Assembly (NCBI GenBank): GCA_964520885.1
Contig: CAZFQD010000016.1
Coordinates: 1-26,644 of the forward strand
Length of the DNA stretch: 26,644 nt
Direction of reading: 5' to 3'
Origin: CAZFQD01 sp964520885
GTDB lineage: Bacteria; Bacillota; Clostridia; Oscillospirales; SIG519
Positions 14,856 to 22,207 of this stretch are shown here, in pieces. The position numbers and the translations under genes were made by a program. The notes beneath the pieces are model-generated. The model was not told the DNA's origin. It did no database searches and was given only the letters and a program-made list of their open reading frames with translations. Each line of letters opens with the position of its first letter. The stretch's first letter is position 1.

Positions 14856-14878
14856 TTATTTTATAAGTATTTGCTAAA

Positions 14879-14908
14879 TTGAATAAATAAAATTTGGGTA
14901 TTTATTAT
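14879..14908 (+). promoter_or_regulatory. Possible promoter of the sugar-type ABC ATPase gene
   Basis: TTGAAT (14879-14884), 18-base spacer, TATTAT (14903-14908). The match is moderate in a very AT-rich gap, so chance is a real alternative. No clear terminator for tex was seen in the same gap. Confidence 0.35.
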
Positions 14909-14979
14909 GTATTCAAAAATTATTATTTGTGTTATTATTATAAAGAATTTAAATTGAATTTTTAGGAGGTTGTTTATAA

Positions 14980-16092
14980 ATGGCAGGCGTAATATTAAAA
15001 AATATTGCAAAAACATATCCGGGTGGAGTTGTAGCTGTTTCGGATTTTAATTTAAAAATTAAGGATAAGGAGTTCATTATTTTAGTTGGTCCTTCTGGTT
15101 GCGGTAAATCAACTACTCTTAGAATGATAGCTGGTCTTGAGGAAATCACTGAAGGCGAGTTATATATTGGCGAGAAATTATGCAATGATGTTGCACCTAA
15201 GGATAGAGATATTGCTATGGTATTTCAAAATTATGCTCTATATCCTCATATGACGGTTTTTGAAAATATGGCTTTTGGTCTAAAATTGAGAAAAACACCA
15301 AAGGACGAAATAAGAAAGAGAGTTGACGAAGCCGCAAGAGTTCTTGATATTTCTCATCTTCTTGATAGAAAACCAAAGGCTCTTTCAGGTGGACAAAGGC
15401 AAAGAGTTGCTTTGGGTCGTGCTATTGTCCGTGAACCTAAGGTATTTTTACTTGATGAACCATTATCAAATCTTGATGCAAAACTTAGAGCTCAAATGAG
15501 AACAGAACTTTCAAAATTACATTTAAAATTGGGAACAACATTTATTTATGTTACTCATGACCAAACAGAGGCTATGACAATGGGCGACAGAATTGTTGTT
15601 ATGAAGGATGGTTTCATTCAACAGGTTAATACTCCTCAATATTTATATGAACAACCTTGTAACCTTTTTGTTGCAAGTTTTATTGGTTCGCCTCAAATGA
15701 ATATGATAGATTCTACTCTTTCATTAAAGGATGGAGATATTTATGTTGATTTTGAAGGCTTTTCTATTAAGTTACCTAAGTCAAAAGCTGAAGTTGAAGT
15801 TGTAAAAAACAATATAGGCAAAGAGGTTATTATGGGTATTAGACCTGAAAACATTCATAATGAAGAAATGTATATGGAAAGTTTAAAGGATAGTATTATT
15901 ACTGCAGAAGTTGTTGTTACTGAACTTATGGGTGCTGAAACTTATCTTTACCTCGATGTAAATGGTAATAATTTAGTTGCAAGAGTTAAACCTACAACTG
16001 CTATAAAAAGTGGAGATGTAATTAAAATAGCTATTGACCCAGAAAAAATCAATTTGTTTGATAAAGAAACTGAAATTACATTAGTAAACTAA
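14980..16092 (+). CDS. ugpC: UgpC/MsmX-type sugar ABC transporter ATPase
   Basis: This is the ATPase subunit that energises one or several carbohydrate ABC importers at the inner face of the membrane. In the 370-residue product, Walker A is G37-PSGCGKST (37-45), the Q-loop is V-F-Q-N-Y-A-L-Y-P-H, the signature is L-S-G-G-Q-R-Q-R, Walker B is V-F-L-L-D-E-P-L-S-N-L-D and the H-loop is V-T-H-D. The C-terminal third is the MalK/TOBE-like regulatory domain (M-G-I-R-P-E-N-I at about 287-294, then T-E-L-M-G-A-E-T-Y-L). No permease or binding protein lies beside it, which fits the MsmX-style multitask ATPase shared by several sugar systems. The ribosome binding site is TTAGGAGG. MsmK/MsmX or MalK are equivalent names; substrate cannot be told. 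Confidence 0.92.
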   Translation: MAGVILKNIAKTYPGGVVAVSDFNLKIKDKEFIILVGPSGCGKSTTLRMIAGLEEITEGELYIGEKLCNDVAPKDRDIAMVFQNYALYPHMTVFENMAFGLKLRKTPKDEIRKRVDEAARVLDISHLLDRKPKALSGGQRQRVALGRAIVREPKVFLLDEPLSNLDAKLRAQMRTELSKLHLKLGTTFIYVTHDQTEAMTMGDRIVVMKDGFIQQVNTPQYLYEQPCNLFVASFIGSPQMNMIDSTLSLKDGDIYVDFEGFSIKLPKSKAEVEVVKNNIGKEVIMGIRPENIHNEEMYMESLKDSIITAEVVVTELMGAETYLYLDVNGNNLVARVKPTTAIKSGDVIKIAIDPEKINLFDKETEITLVN

Positions 16093-16113
16093 TTAATAGT
16101 AAATATCATATTT

Positions 16114-16148
16114 AATCTCCTCTTTCTTTTAGAGGAGATTATTATTTT
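16114..16148 (+). terminator. Intrinsic terminator after the sugar-type ATPase gene
   Basis: AATCTCCTCT (16114-16123) pairs perfectly with AGAGGAGATT (16131-16140) around TTCTTTT, followed by ATTATTTT. It separates the ATPase gene from the rpsB promoter. Confidence 0.88.
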
Positions 16149-16187
16149 GAGTAATTTTGGTATTTTGGTATTTTTTTTAAAAAACTA

Positions 16188-16216
16188 TTGCCAAAATACT
16201 AAGTATATGCTATAAT
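16188..16216 (+). promoter_or_regulatory. Predicted strong promoter of rpsB
   Basis: TTGCCA (16188-16193), 17-base spacer, TATAAT (16211-16216), with TGC directly before the -10, an extended -10 element. The start would fall near 16223, leaving a leader of about 105 bases before rpsB that contains a hairpin. Confidence 0.8.
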
Positions 16217-16249
16217 TCATAAGCCAAATAAAACACACATCTTGTAATT

Positions 16250-16286
16250 TTTAAGCTCGGTGCCATATTTTTTATGGTGGCTTAAA
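16250..16286 (+). promoter_or_regulatory. Leader hairpin upstream of rpsB
   Basis: TTTAAGC (16250-16256) pairs with GCTTAAA (16280-16286). Inside, CCATA/TATGG plus two G-T pairs form an upper stem, with an asymmetric TCGG bulge on the 5' side. No T-run follows. It lies in the predicted 5' leader of rpsB, where S2 autoregulation is known in other bacteria, so a candidate S2-binding leader is a reasonable inference, not a demonstrated one. Confidence 0.5.
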
Positions 16287-16327
16287 GAAATGAGCAAGGT
16301 GGAGGAAAAAACTAAGGAGGATATTAA

Positions 16328-17218
16328 ATGTCAGTTATTTCGATGAAACAGCTTTTGGAAGCAGGTGTCCATTTTGGACATCAAACAAGAAGATGGAATC
16401 CAAAAATGGCGGAATACATCTTCACAGAAAGAAACGGTATTTACATTATTGATTTACAAAAAACCGTTAAGAAAATTGAACAAGCTTATATGTTCGTCCG
16501 AGATGTTTCTGCTAATGGTGGAGATATTTTGTTTGTTGGAACAAAAAAGCAAGCTCAGGATGCTATTAAAGAAGAGGCCGAGAGGGTTGGAATGTATTTT
16601 GTTAATGCAAGATGGTTGGGTGGAATGCTTACAAATTTTAAAACTATTCGCAAGAGAATTGACCGTTTAGCTCAACTTAACAAAATGTCAGAGGATGGAA
16701 CCTTTGAGTTATTACCTAAAAAAGAGGTAATTAAATTAAATTTAGAAATTGAAAAACTTGAAAAATACCTTGGTGGAATTAAAGAAATGAGAAAAATTCC
16801 GGGAGCATTATTTATAGTTGACCCTAAGAAGGAAAGAAATGCAGTTGCAGAAGCAAGAAAATTAGGTATTCCTATTGTTGCAATAGTTGATACAAATTGC
16901 GATCCTGATGAGGTTGATTATGTTATTCCGGGCAATGATGATGCAATTAGAGCTGTAAAGTTAATAGCTTTTACAATGGCAAATGCTGTTATTGAAGGAA
17001 GACAAGGCGATGAATTTTCAGTTTCTGAAGAAGATGCAGAAAAAGAAGAAAAAATAGAAAAAGAAGAAAAAACAGAAGAAGAAGAAAAAAAAGAAAAAGA
17101 AGTAAAAACAGTAAAAACAGTAAAAACAGAAAAAGAAGTAAAAACAGTAAAAACAGAAAACAAAGAAAAAGAAGTAAAAACAAAAAAAATAAAAAAAACA
17201 GAGGCGACACAAGAATAA
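16328..17218 (+). CDS. rpsB: 30S ribosomal protein S2 with Lys/Glu-rich C-terminal tail
   Basis: S2 binds late to the 30S subunit near S1 and is required for initiation. Residues 1-230 are a normal S2: G-V-H-F-G-H-Q-T-R-R-W-N-P-K-M (13-27), R-W-L-G-G-M-L-T-N (95-103), and I-P-G-N-D-D-A-I-R-A (200-209). Residues 231-296 are an added tail built almost only from Lys, Glu, Val and Thr. Its DNA contains long purine tracts and the nine-base unit GTAAAAACA three times in tandem at 17102-17128, twice at 17138-17155 and once at 17174-17182, suggesting growth by replication slippage. AAGGAGG precedes the ATG. rpsB-tsf is the standard order. Confidence 0.97.
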   Translation: MSVISMKQLLEAGVHFGHQTRRWNPKMAEYIFTERNGIYIIDLQKTVKKIEQAYMFVRDVSANGGDILFVGTKKQAQDAIKEEAERVGMYFVNARWLGGMLTNFKTIRKRIDRLAQLNKMSEDGTFELLPKKEVIKLNLEIEKLEKYLGGIKEMRKIPGALFIVDPKKERNAVAEARKLGIPIVAIVDTNCDPDEVDYVIPGNDDAIRAVKLIAFTMANAVIEGRQGDEFSVSEEDAEKEEKIEKEEKTEEEEKKEKEVKTVKTVKTEKEVKTVKTENKEKEVKTKKIKKTEATQE

Positions 17219-17269
17219 AACTATTACTATAAAAATTAAAATTTGTGATATTTTATTTTCGTAGTTATT

Positions 17270-17308
17270 AAAAGCCCTTCTGTTAAATTAACAGTAGGGT
17301 TTTTCATT
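17270..17308 (+). terminator. Terminator or attenuator between rpsB and tsf
   Basis: The arms AAAAGCCCTTCTGTTA and TAACAGTAGGGTTTTT (from 17270 to 17304) pair with two small mismatches and end in a T-run followed by CATTT. The tsf ribosome binding site lies about 15 bases further on. Partial termination here would make more S2 than EF-Ts. Confidence 0.75.
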
Positions 17309-17328
17309 TAAAATAAGGAGGAATAATT

Positions 17329-18249
17329 ATGTCATTTACAGCAAAGGATGTGGGGGCATTAAGAGCGAAAACAAGTTGTGGTATGATGGATTGCAAAAAG
17401 GCATTAACCGAAACAGAAGGTAATATGGATAAAGCAATAGATTATTTAAGAGAAAAAGGTTTAGCTACAGCTGCTAAGAAAGCAAGTAGAATTGCCGCTG
17501 AGGGCATAGTAAATTGTTTTGTTGATGGTAAAATTGGAGTTGTTATTGAGGTTAACTCTGAAACTGATTTTGTTGCGAAAAACGAGGATTTTCAAAGTTT
17601 TGTTAAAAACTGTGCAGTAACAGTTGCAAAAAACGATCCTTTATCCTTAGAAGATTTAGTAAAATGCAAATTAGAAGGTTCAAATAAAAAAGTATCAGAA
17701 ATGCTTATTGAAATGATTTCAACAATTGGTGAAAATATAAATATTAGAAGGTTTGTTAGAATTCAAGGTAATGTGACAACTTATATTCACGGTAATGGTA
17801 GAATAGGTGTATTAATAGATTTTGATACTGAAGAGGGTATAGCAAACAAGGTAGAATTTATTGAAATGGGCAAAAATATTTGTATGCAAATTGCTGCTAT
17901 GAACCCAACTTATATCGACAGAAGTTTAATAACTGCTGAAACTATTGAAAGTGAAAAACAAATATTATTAACTCAAATAAACAATGATGAAAAATTAGCA
18001 AATAAGCCGGATGCAATTAAAGAAAAAATGATTAATGGAAGAATTACAAAGTTTTACGAGCAGGTTTGTTTGGTTGAGCAAACTTATGTAAAAGACACCG
18101 ATATGACAGTAGCAAAATATATTGAAAGTGTTGCAAAGGCTTTAGACACTAAAATTTCAATTAAATCCTTTGTTCGTTTTGAAAAAGGCGAAGGTTTAGC
18201 AAAAAAAGAAGATAATTTTGCTCAAGAAGTCGCAAGTATGGTTAAGTAA
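17329..18249 (+). CDS. tsf: Translation elongation factor Ts
   Basis: EF-Ts exchanges GDP for GTP on EF-Tu. The 306-residue product has an N-terminal UBA-like domain (V-G-A-L-R-A-K-T-S-C-G-M-M-D-C-K-K-A-L, 8-26), then the hallmark S-E-T-D-F-V-A-K-N-E-D-F (about 77-88), which inserts into EF-Tu. Two dimerisation-type repeats follow, with V-R-I-Q-G-N-V-T-T-Y-I-H-G-N-G-R-I-G-V-L in the first. The cysteine in T-S-C-G and the spacing are ordinary. The ribosome binding site is AAGGAGGA. pyrH and frr, which often follow, are absent; a terminator and a convergent MFS gene come instead. Confidence 0.97.
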   Translation: MSFTAKDVGALRAKTSCGMMDCKKALTETEGNMDKAIDYLREKGLATAAKKASRIAAEGIVNCFVDGKIGVVIEVNSETDFVAKNEDFQSFVKNCAVTVAKNDPLSLEDLVKCKLEGSNKKVSEMLIEMISTIGENINIRRFVRIQGNVTTYIHGNGRIGVLIDFDTEEGIANKVEFIEMGKNICMQIAAMNPTYIDRSLITAETIESEKQILLTQINNDEKLANKPDAIKEKMINGRITKFYEQVCLVEQTYVKDTDMTVAKYIESVAKALDTKISIKSFVRFEKGEGLAKKEDNFAQEVASMVK

Positions 18250-18310
18250 TAAATTATTGAAATTAAAAAAGGCCGAGTATGGTTAATTCTAAACCTCATA
18301 ATGTTAACAA

Positions 18311-18339
18311 AGTCCACCTTAATGTTGGTGGATTTTTTT
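18311..18339 (+). terminator. Intrinsic terminator after tsf
   Basis: AGTCCACC (18311-18318) pairs with GGTGGATT (18327-18334, one G-T pair) and runs into TTTTTTT. It ends the rpsB-tsf transcript just before the convergent MFS gene. Confidence 0.88.
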
Positions 18340-18368
18340 AATCGGGAAAATAAGTAAAGTGATTATTA

Positions 18369-19562
18369 CTAAAGATTTTTTCTAATTATCTTTTTATAAT
18401 CTACTTTTACTATTGAAAAAACTATTAATACAATAAAAACAATTATAGCACAAAAAGAATATATATTTTTCATACCGAAAACTGGAAGCAAAAACCCTCC
18501 TCCAATACACCCTATAAATCTTGCTATACCAAAATTCAAAATTGCATTAAACATTTGAGAGGTGGCTTTACCTTCAGGTGGAGAAGAATTTGCTATGTAA
18601 TATGCCAAATAATAATTAATTCCAACAATAGAGATTCCTTGAAATATTGAAAAGAAAATTATTAGAGGCAAAGAGGAAGTTGAAGCATAAACTACCCAAC
18701 GAATCAAACAAAGAAAGCCAAAAAATAAGAGTGCAGGTTTTATGCTTACTTTTTTTAAAAATTTATCAGCAAAAAATAAAAAAGGAAATTCTAAAAGGGT
18801 GCAAAGCAAAGTTACAATTCCTAAAAGGGCAGTTCCGGCATTTAAAGTATTTGAAAAATAAATGCTAAAAAAAGCAGTATGAAATCCGTAAGTAATATTT
18901 ATAATCATACTAAACAAAAATATTGCAACAAAATCTTTTTTTAAAAATAATGCTTTTGTATTAAATTTTTGTCCTTTTTTTCTATGCCCCACAACAATTG
19001 GACAAAACAATAAAGGGATAATAGTAATTAGAGCAGTTAAAGAATAAATAATAAAAATATAATTAATTGATTTAACAGCAACAAATCCCGCAATAACTGT
19101 CATAATAGCAAATCCCATTGTTCCAATTAAGCGAATTGGATTATATTTAATTCCATAATTTATTGCATATTCAAAAGCGATAGCGTCTGATAAAGGTGCT
19201 GTTGATGATTGACAAAAAAACAAAACAAGTATTAAAAGAAAAAATGCCAAAAAAGAATTTGCTAATAAAAAAATAGGCGAAATTACTAATGATAATATAA
19301 TTGTATACATTAAAATTTTAGTTTTTGATTTTGATTTATCGGCAGCATTTCCCCAGAAAAACTGGCCAGCAATAGCAGAAAAAGGAACTAAGGAGAGCAG
19401 TAAACCAATTTGAACTGAGCTCAATCCTTTGCTACTTAAATATAATGGTAAATAAGTAGCTGGAATTGAAAGAAACATATATGATAGAAAAAACACTGAT
19501 GATAAAGGCAAAAAATATTTTAGTATAGGGTTTTCTTTAATGTAATTTTTAATGTTTTTCAT
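18369..19562 (-). CDS. MFS transporter, LacY/PPP-like family
   Basis: This 397-residue membrane protein has about 12 hydrophobic helices in two halves and a cytoplasmic loop near residues 190-210 (H-R-K-K-G-Q-K-F). After helix 2 the loop W-G-N-A-A-D-K-S-K-S-K-T-K (70-82) is the major facilitator motif A, here in the form seen in the MFS_1-like / 3-phenylpropionate or LacY-like group. The substrate cannot be read from the sequence. The start at 19562 has GAAAGGAG about 12 bases upstream. The long leader contains palindromic repeat copy B, and a good promoter (TTAACA-17-TATAAT) lies beyond it. It is convergent with tsf and divergent from ylxM. Confidence 0.85.
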   Translation of the reverse strand: MKNIKNYIKENPILKYFLPLSSVFFLSYMFLSIPATYLPLYLSSKGLSSVQIGLLLSLVPFSAIAGQFFWGNAADKSKSKTKILMYTIILSLVISPIFLLANSFLAFFLLILVLFFCQSSTAPLSDAIAFEYAINYGIKYNPIRLIGTMGFAIMTVIAGFVAVKSINYIFIIYSLTALITIIPLLFCPIVVGHRKKGQKFNTKALFLKKDFVAIFLFSMIINITYGFHTAFFSIYFSNTLNAGTALLGIVTLLCTLLEFPFLFFADKFLKKVSIKPALLFFGFLCLIRWVVYASTSSLPLIIFFSIFQGISIVGINYYLAYYIANSSPPEGKATSQMFNAILNFGIARFIGCIGGGFLLPVFGMKNIYSFCAIIVFIVLIVFSIVKVDYKKIIRKNL

Positions 19563-19569
19563 TATAGTT

Positions 19570-19723
19570 CCATTCTCCTTTCATTGAGGCACAAAGTTTG
19601 GAGGAAAGAAGTAGTGCGGTGGTAAGCGAAAGATAAAAAAACAGCCGTGCCGCATATTTAATATATGCAAACGGTTGGTTTTTTACCGACAACGACTGGG
19701 TGTGCTGCTTATTTCTTTCAAAC
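19570..19723 (-). repeat. Palindromic dispersed repeat, copy B, in the MFS leader
   Basis: This is the inverted partner of 7648-7802, sharing the blocks ATAAGCAGCACA, GTCGTTGTCGG, CATATATTAAATATGC, GCACTACTTCT and TTTGTGCCTCAA in the same order. The palindrome itself is 19596-19723. Outer arms pair AGTTTG/CAAACT and GAAAGAAGTAG with CTTATTTCTTTC. Inside, CAGCCGT pairs with ACGGTTG around the GCATAT/ATATGC centre, extended by an A-run opposite a T-run. With the promoter at 19749-19777, nearly the whole element would be transcribed as the 5' leader of the MFS gene, and its right end supplies the GGAG ribosome binding site. Confidence 0.8.
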
Positions 19724-19748
19724 TAAACCATTCCAATTCTTTTTTTTA

Positions 19749-19777
19749 ATTATAACATAATAAATTCATAATGTTAA
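19749..19777 (-). promoter_or_regulatory. Predicted promoter of the MFS gene
   Basis: Read on the - strand: TTAACA (19777-19772), 17-base spacer, TATAAT (19754-19749), with TGT before the -10. The start would be near 19742, about 180 bases before the MFS start codon, so the palindromic repeat lies in the leader RNA. Confidence 0.7.
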
Positions 19778-19799
19778 TACCAAAAAAATAAATTTTATA

Positions 19800-19828
19800 T
19801 TGACATTAATATTTAAATGTATTATAAT
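19800..19828 (+). promoter_or_regulatory. Predicted strong promoter of ylxM-ffh
   Basis: TTGACA (19800-19805), exactly 17 bases, TATAAT (19823-19828): both hexamers are perfect sigma-A consensus. The start should fall near 19835, at the base of the hairpin described next. Confidence 0.88.
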
Positions 19829-19833
19829 TATGT

Positions 19834-19856
19834 CTGTAAAGAAAACTACTTTACAG
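19834..19856 (+). promoter_or_regulatory. 5'-terminal mRNA hairpin before ylxM
   Basis: CTGTAAAG (19834-19841) pairs perfectly with CTTTACAG (19849-19856) around AAAACTA. It begins at the predicted transcription start and ends four bases before the AAGGG ribosome binding site. It may protect the 5' end of the mRNA, or be a DNA operator. Confidence 0.55.
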
Positions 19857-19877
19857 TTTGAAGGGTAGATGATTTTA

Positions 19878-20243
19878 ATGTATGAAAAAAATTTAAATTT
19901 ATCATTACTGCTTGATTTTTATGGAGAATTATTAACTGCAAAGCAAAGAGAGGCTATGGAATTTTATTATGATGAGGATATGTCTTTAGCTGAAATTTCT
20001 GAGCATACAGGTATTACGCGTCAAGGAGTAAGAGATTGCATTAAACGAGGGGAAACAGTCTTGCTTGAAATGGAGGCAAAACTCTCTTTAGCAAAGAAAT
20101 TTGATTTGCAAAAAAACAATGCACAAAACATTTTAGATTTGGCCTCTGAAATTAGAGATATTAATTTTAAGAGAAACTTTTCTCAAGAAATTGCAGAAAG
20201 AACTGATAAAATTGTAACAAGTGCAAGAGAAATATTAAGATAG
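19878..20243 (+). CDS. ylxM: YlxM/P13-like signal recognition particle-associated protein
   Basis: This 121-residue helix-turn-helix protein of the UPF0122/YlxM family is almost always next to ffh and is believed to modulate the SRP GTPase cycle or its expression. The sigma-70-region-4-like fold shows L-L-T-A-K-Q-R-E-A-M-E-F-Y-Y-D-E-D-M-S-L-A-E-I-S, then the recognition part G-I-T-R-Q-G-V-R-D-C-I-K-R-G-E, with a helical tail. I chose ATG 19878 because the AAGGGT site would be only two bases from the earlier ATG (19869). ffh starts 16 bp downstream, so they are co-transcribed. Confidence 0.9.
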   Translation: MYEKNLNLSLLLDFYGELLTAKQREAMEFYYDEDMSLAEISEHTGITRQGVRDCIKRGETVLLEMEAKLSLAKKFDLQKNNAQNILDLASEIRDINFKRNFSQEIAERTDKIVTSAREILR

Positions 20244-20259
20244 TTGTAGGTGAAATGTA

Positions 20260-21588
20260 GTGGCGTTTGATAGCCTTTCTGAAAAACTTTCCAATGCTTT
20301 TAAAAGGTTAAAAAATAAAGGAAAGTTGACAGAAGTTGATGTTAAAGAAGCTATGAGGGAAATTAAGTTAGCTTTATTATCTGCTGATGTTAATTTTAAA
20401 GTTGTTAAAGAATTTATTAATAAAGTGACAGAGCGGGCTATTGGCGAAGAGGTAATGCTAAGCCTAACTCCTGCACAACAAGTTATTAAGATAGTGAATG
20501 ATGAACTTGCAGGTATTATGGGTGGGGGAAGTTTTAAGATAAGTTTTGCATCTAAGCCTCCAACAGTGGTTATGTTAGTCGGCTTACAAGGAACAGGTAA
20601 AACAACACATTGTGCTAAATTGGCCGGTTATTTTAAAGGTTTAGGCAAAAGACCATTGTTAGTGGCTTGTGATATTTATCGTCCTGCGGCAATTTTGCAA
20701 TTGCAAGTAGTAGGCGAGCAAGTAGGAGTCCCTGTATTTACTATGCCAGAGGGAACAAAGCCTTCGGTAATAGCGAAAACTGCAATTAAACATGCTGGGG
20801 ATTATGGCAACGATATTGTATTTTTGGACACTGCTGGAAGACTTCATATTGATGAAATTCTTATGAATGAGTTGATTGATATTAAGAAAACTGTTATGCT
20901 TAATGAAATTTTACTTACAGTTGATGCTATGACAGGTCAAGATGCTGTAAATGTTGCTCAGGCGTTTAATAATGCTTTAGAAATTGATGGAGTAATTCTC
21001 ACCAAAACTGATGGTGATACAAGGGGCGGAGCTGCTTTATCAGTCTTATATGTAACAGGTAAACCAATTAAGTTTGCAGGCACAGGCGAAAAGTTAACAG
21101 ATATTGAAGTTTTTCACCCGGAAAGAATGGCAAGCAGAATTTTGGGTATGGGGGATGTTCTATCCTTTATTGAAAAAGCTGAAAAGTCTTTTGATGAGAA
21201 AAAAGCCATAGAGTTAGAAAAGAAAATGAAAAATAAGTCTCTTGATTTAAATGATTTTTTAGAACAAATGAGGCAATTAAAAAATTTAGGACCATTAGAC
21301 CAATTATTGGGTATGATGCCGGGCATTAATCAAAGTTCTTTAAAAAATGCTAAAATTGATAATAGCATATTAGCTAAAACAGAAGCAATAATCCTTTCAA
21401 TGACAAAAAAAGAGAGAGTAAAACCTGAAATTATTAATGGCTCAAGAAGAAAACGAATTGCCACTGGAAGCGGAACTAAGGTTGAAGATGTAAATAGACT
21501 TATGAAGAATTTTGAACAAATGAAGAAAATGATGAAGCAATTTAGCGGTAAAGGCAATAAATTCAAAGGAATGAAATTACCTTTTTAG
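20260..21588 (+). CDS. ffh: Signal recognition particle protein Ffh
   Basis: Ffh binds 4.5S/6S RNA and signal sequences of nascent membrane and secreted proteins and delivers them to FtsY. The 442-residue product has an N-domain (1-85), a GTPase domain with G1 G-L-Q-G-T-G-K-T (108-115), D-T-A-G-R (190-194) and T-K-T-D (248-251), and a Met-rich M-domain with G-M-M-P-G, then the RNA-binding S-R-R-K-R-I-A-T-G-S-G segment. Many M residues near the end (M-K-K-M-M-K-Q) fit the signal-binding groove. The start is a GTG with TAGGTG eight bases upstream, giving the usual M-A-F-D-S-L-S-E-K-L. Confidence 0.98.
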   Translation: MAFDSLSEKLSNAFKRLKNKGKLTEVDVKEAMREIKLALLSADVNFKVVKEFINKVTERAIGEEVMLSLTPAQQVIKIVNDELAGIMGGGSFKISFASKPPTVVMLVGLQGTGKTTHCAKLAGYFKGLGKRPLLVACDIYRPAAILQLQVVGEQVGVPVFTMPEGTKPSVIAKTAIKHAGDYGNDIVFLDTAGRLHIDEILMNELIDIKKTVMLNEILLTVDAMTGQDAVNVAQAFNNALEIDGVILTKTDGDTRGGAALSVLYVTGKPIKFAGTGEKLTDIEVFHPERMASRILGMGDVLSFIEKAEKSFDEKKAIELEKKMKNKSLDLNDFLEQMRQLKNLGPLDQLLGMMPGINQSSLKNAKIDNSILAKTEAIILSMTKKERVKPEIINGSRRKRIATGSGTKVEDVNRLMKNFEQMKKMMKQFSGKGNKFKGMKLPF

Positions 21589-21599
21589 TATTTTTCAAA

Positions 21600-21629
21600 T
21601 TGATTTTTTCGTTTTAATAGCGATAAAAT
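21600..21629 (+). promoter_or_regulatory. Possible promoter of the rpsP operon
   Basis: TTGATT (21600-21605), 18-base spacer, TAAAAT (21624-21629), in the 77 bp gap after ffh. The match is moderate. No terminator was seen after ffh, so read-through from the ylxM-ffh promoter is also possible. Confidence 0.4.
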
Positions 21630-21665
21630 ATATTTTAACTTTTATAGAATTTGGAGGTGAAATAA

Positions 21666-21908
21666 ATGGCAGTAAAAATTAGATTGAGAAGAATGGGAGC
21701 TAAGAAATCACCATTTTATCGTATTGTAGTTGCAGATTCAAGATACCCAAGAGATGGAAGATTTATTGAGGAAATTGGAACCTATAATACTCTTGTTAAC
21801 CCATCTGAGGTTAAAATTGATGCTGAAAAGGCATTGCAATGGATAAAAAACGGAGCACAACCAACTGATACCGTTAAGTCTATTTTAAAGAAAAATGGAA
21901 TAGTTTAA
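21666..21908 (+). CDS. rpsP: 30S ribosomal protein S16
   Basis: S16 is an early assembly protein of the 30S body. The 80-residue product has the standard start M-A-V-K-I-R-L-R-R-M-G-A-K-K-S-P-F-Y-R-I, then A-D-S-R-x-P-R-D-G-R-F-I-E-E-I-G-T-Y-N, and ends in the usual W-I-K-N-G-A-Q-P-T-D-T-V segment. TTTGGAGGTG lies eight bases before the ATG. It opens the conserved rpsP-KH-rimM-trmD cluster, directly behind ylxM-ffh as in B. subtilis. Confidence 0.98.
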   Translation: MAVKIRLRRMGAKKSPFYRIVVADSRYPRDGRFIEEIGTYNTLVNPSEVKIDAEKALQWIKNGAQPTDTVKSILKKNGIV

Positions 21909-21962
21909 TGTTATTTTGCTTTAAAAAACTTTTTATTTGCATTTAGTATGAGGAGGAATTTT

Positions 21963-22202
21963 GTGAAGGATTTAATTATATTTTTAGCACAATCATTGGT
22001 TGAAAATCCAGACGAAGTATCAGTAGTTGACGCAGGTGAGATTGACGGTGTTACAACCTATAAACTTTCTGTAGCACAAAATGAAATGGGTAGAATTATT
22101 GGTAAGCAGGGAAGAATAGCAAAGGCTGTTAGAACTATTGTTAAAGCGGCTGCTATTCGTGAAAATAAGCAAATTAATATTGAAATAGTTGATGCTAAGT
22201 AA
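21963..22202 (+). CDS. khpA: KH domain RNA-binding protein (YlqC/KhpA)
   Basis: This 79-residue single KH-domain protein partners with KhpB in other Firmicutes to bind mRNA and affect cell size and division. The KH signature I-I-G-K-Q-G-R-I-A-K-A-V-R-T-I-V-K-A-A-A is near residues 45-64, and the start V/M-K-D-L-I-I-F-L-A-Q-S-L-V-E-N-P-D-E-V is typical of the family. The start is the GTG at 21963, six bases after AGGAGG; the upstream ATG (21948) overlaps that site and is not used. It lies between rpsP and rimM as expected. Confidence 0.92.
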   Translation: MKDLIIFLAQSLVENPDEVSVVDAGEIDGVTTYKLSVAQNEMGRIIGKQGRIAKAVRTIVKAAAIRENKQINIEIVDAK

Positions 22203-22207
22203 TTTAT

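Noticed and set aside
16918..17212. Phe/Leu-rich frames on the - strand opposite the rpsB tail
   Set aside because: They are the mirror of the purine-rich Lys/Glu codons and not real membrane proteins.
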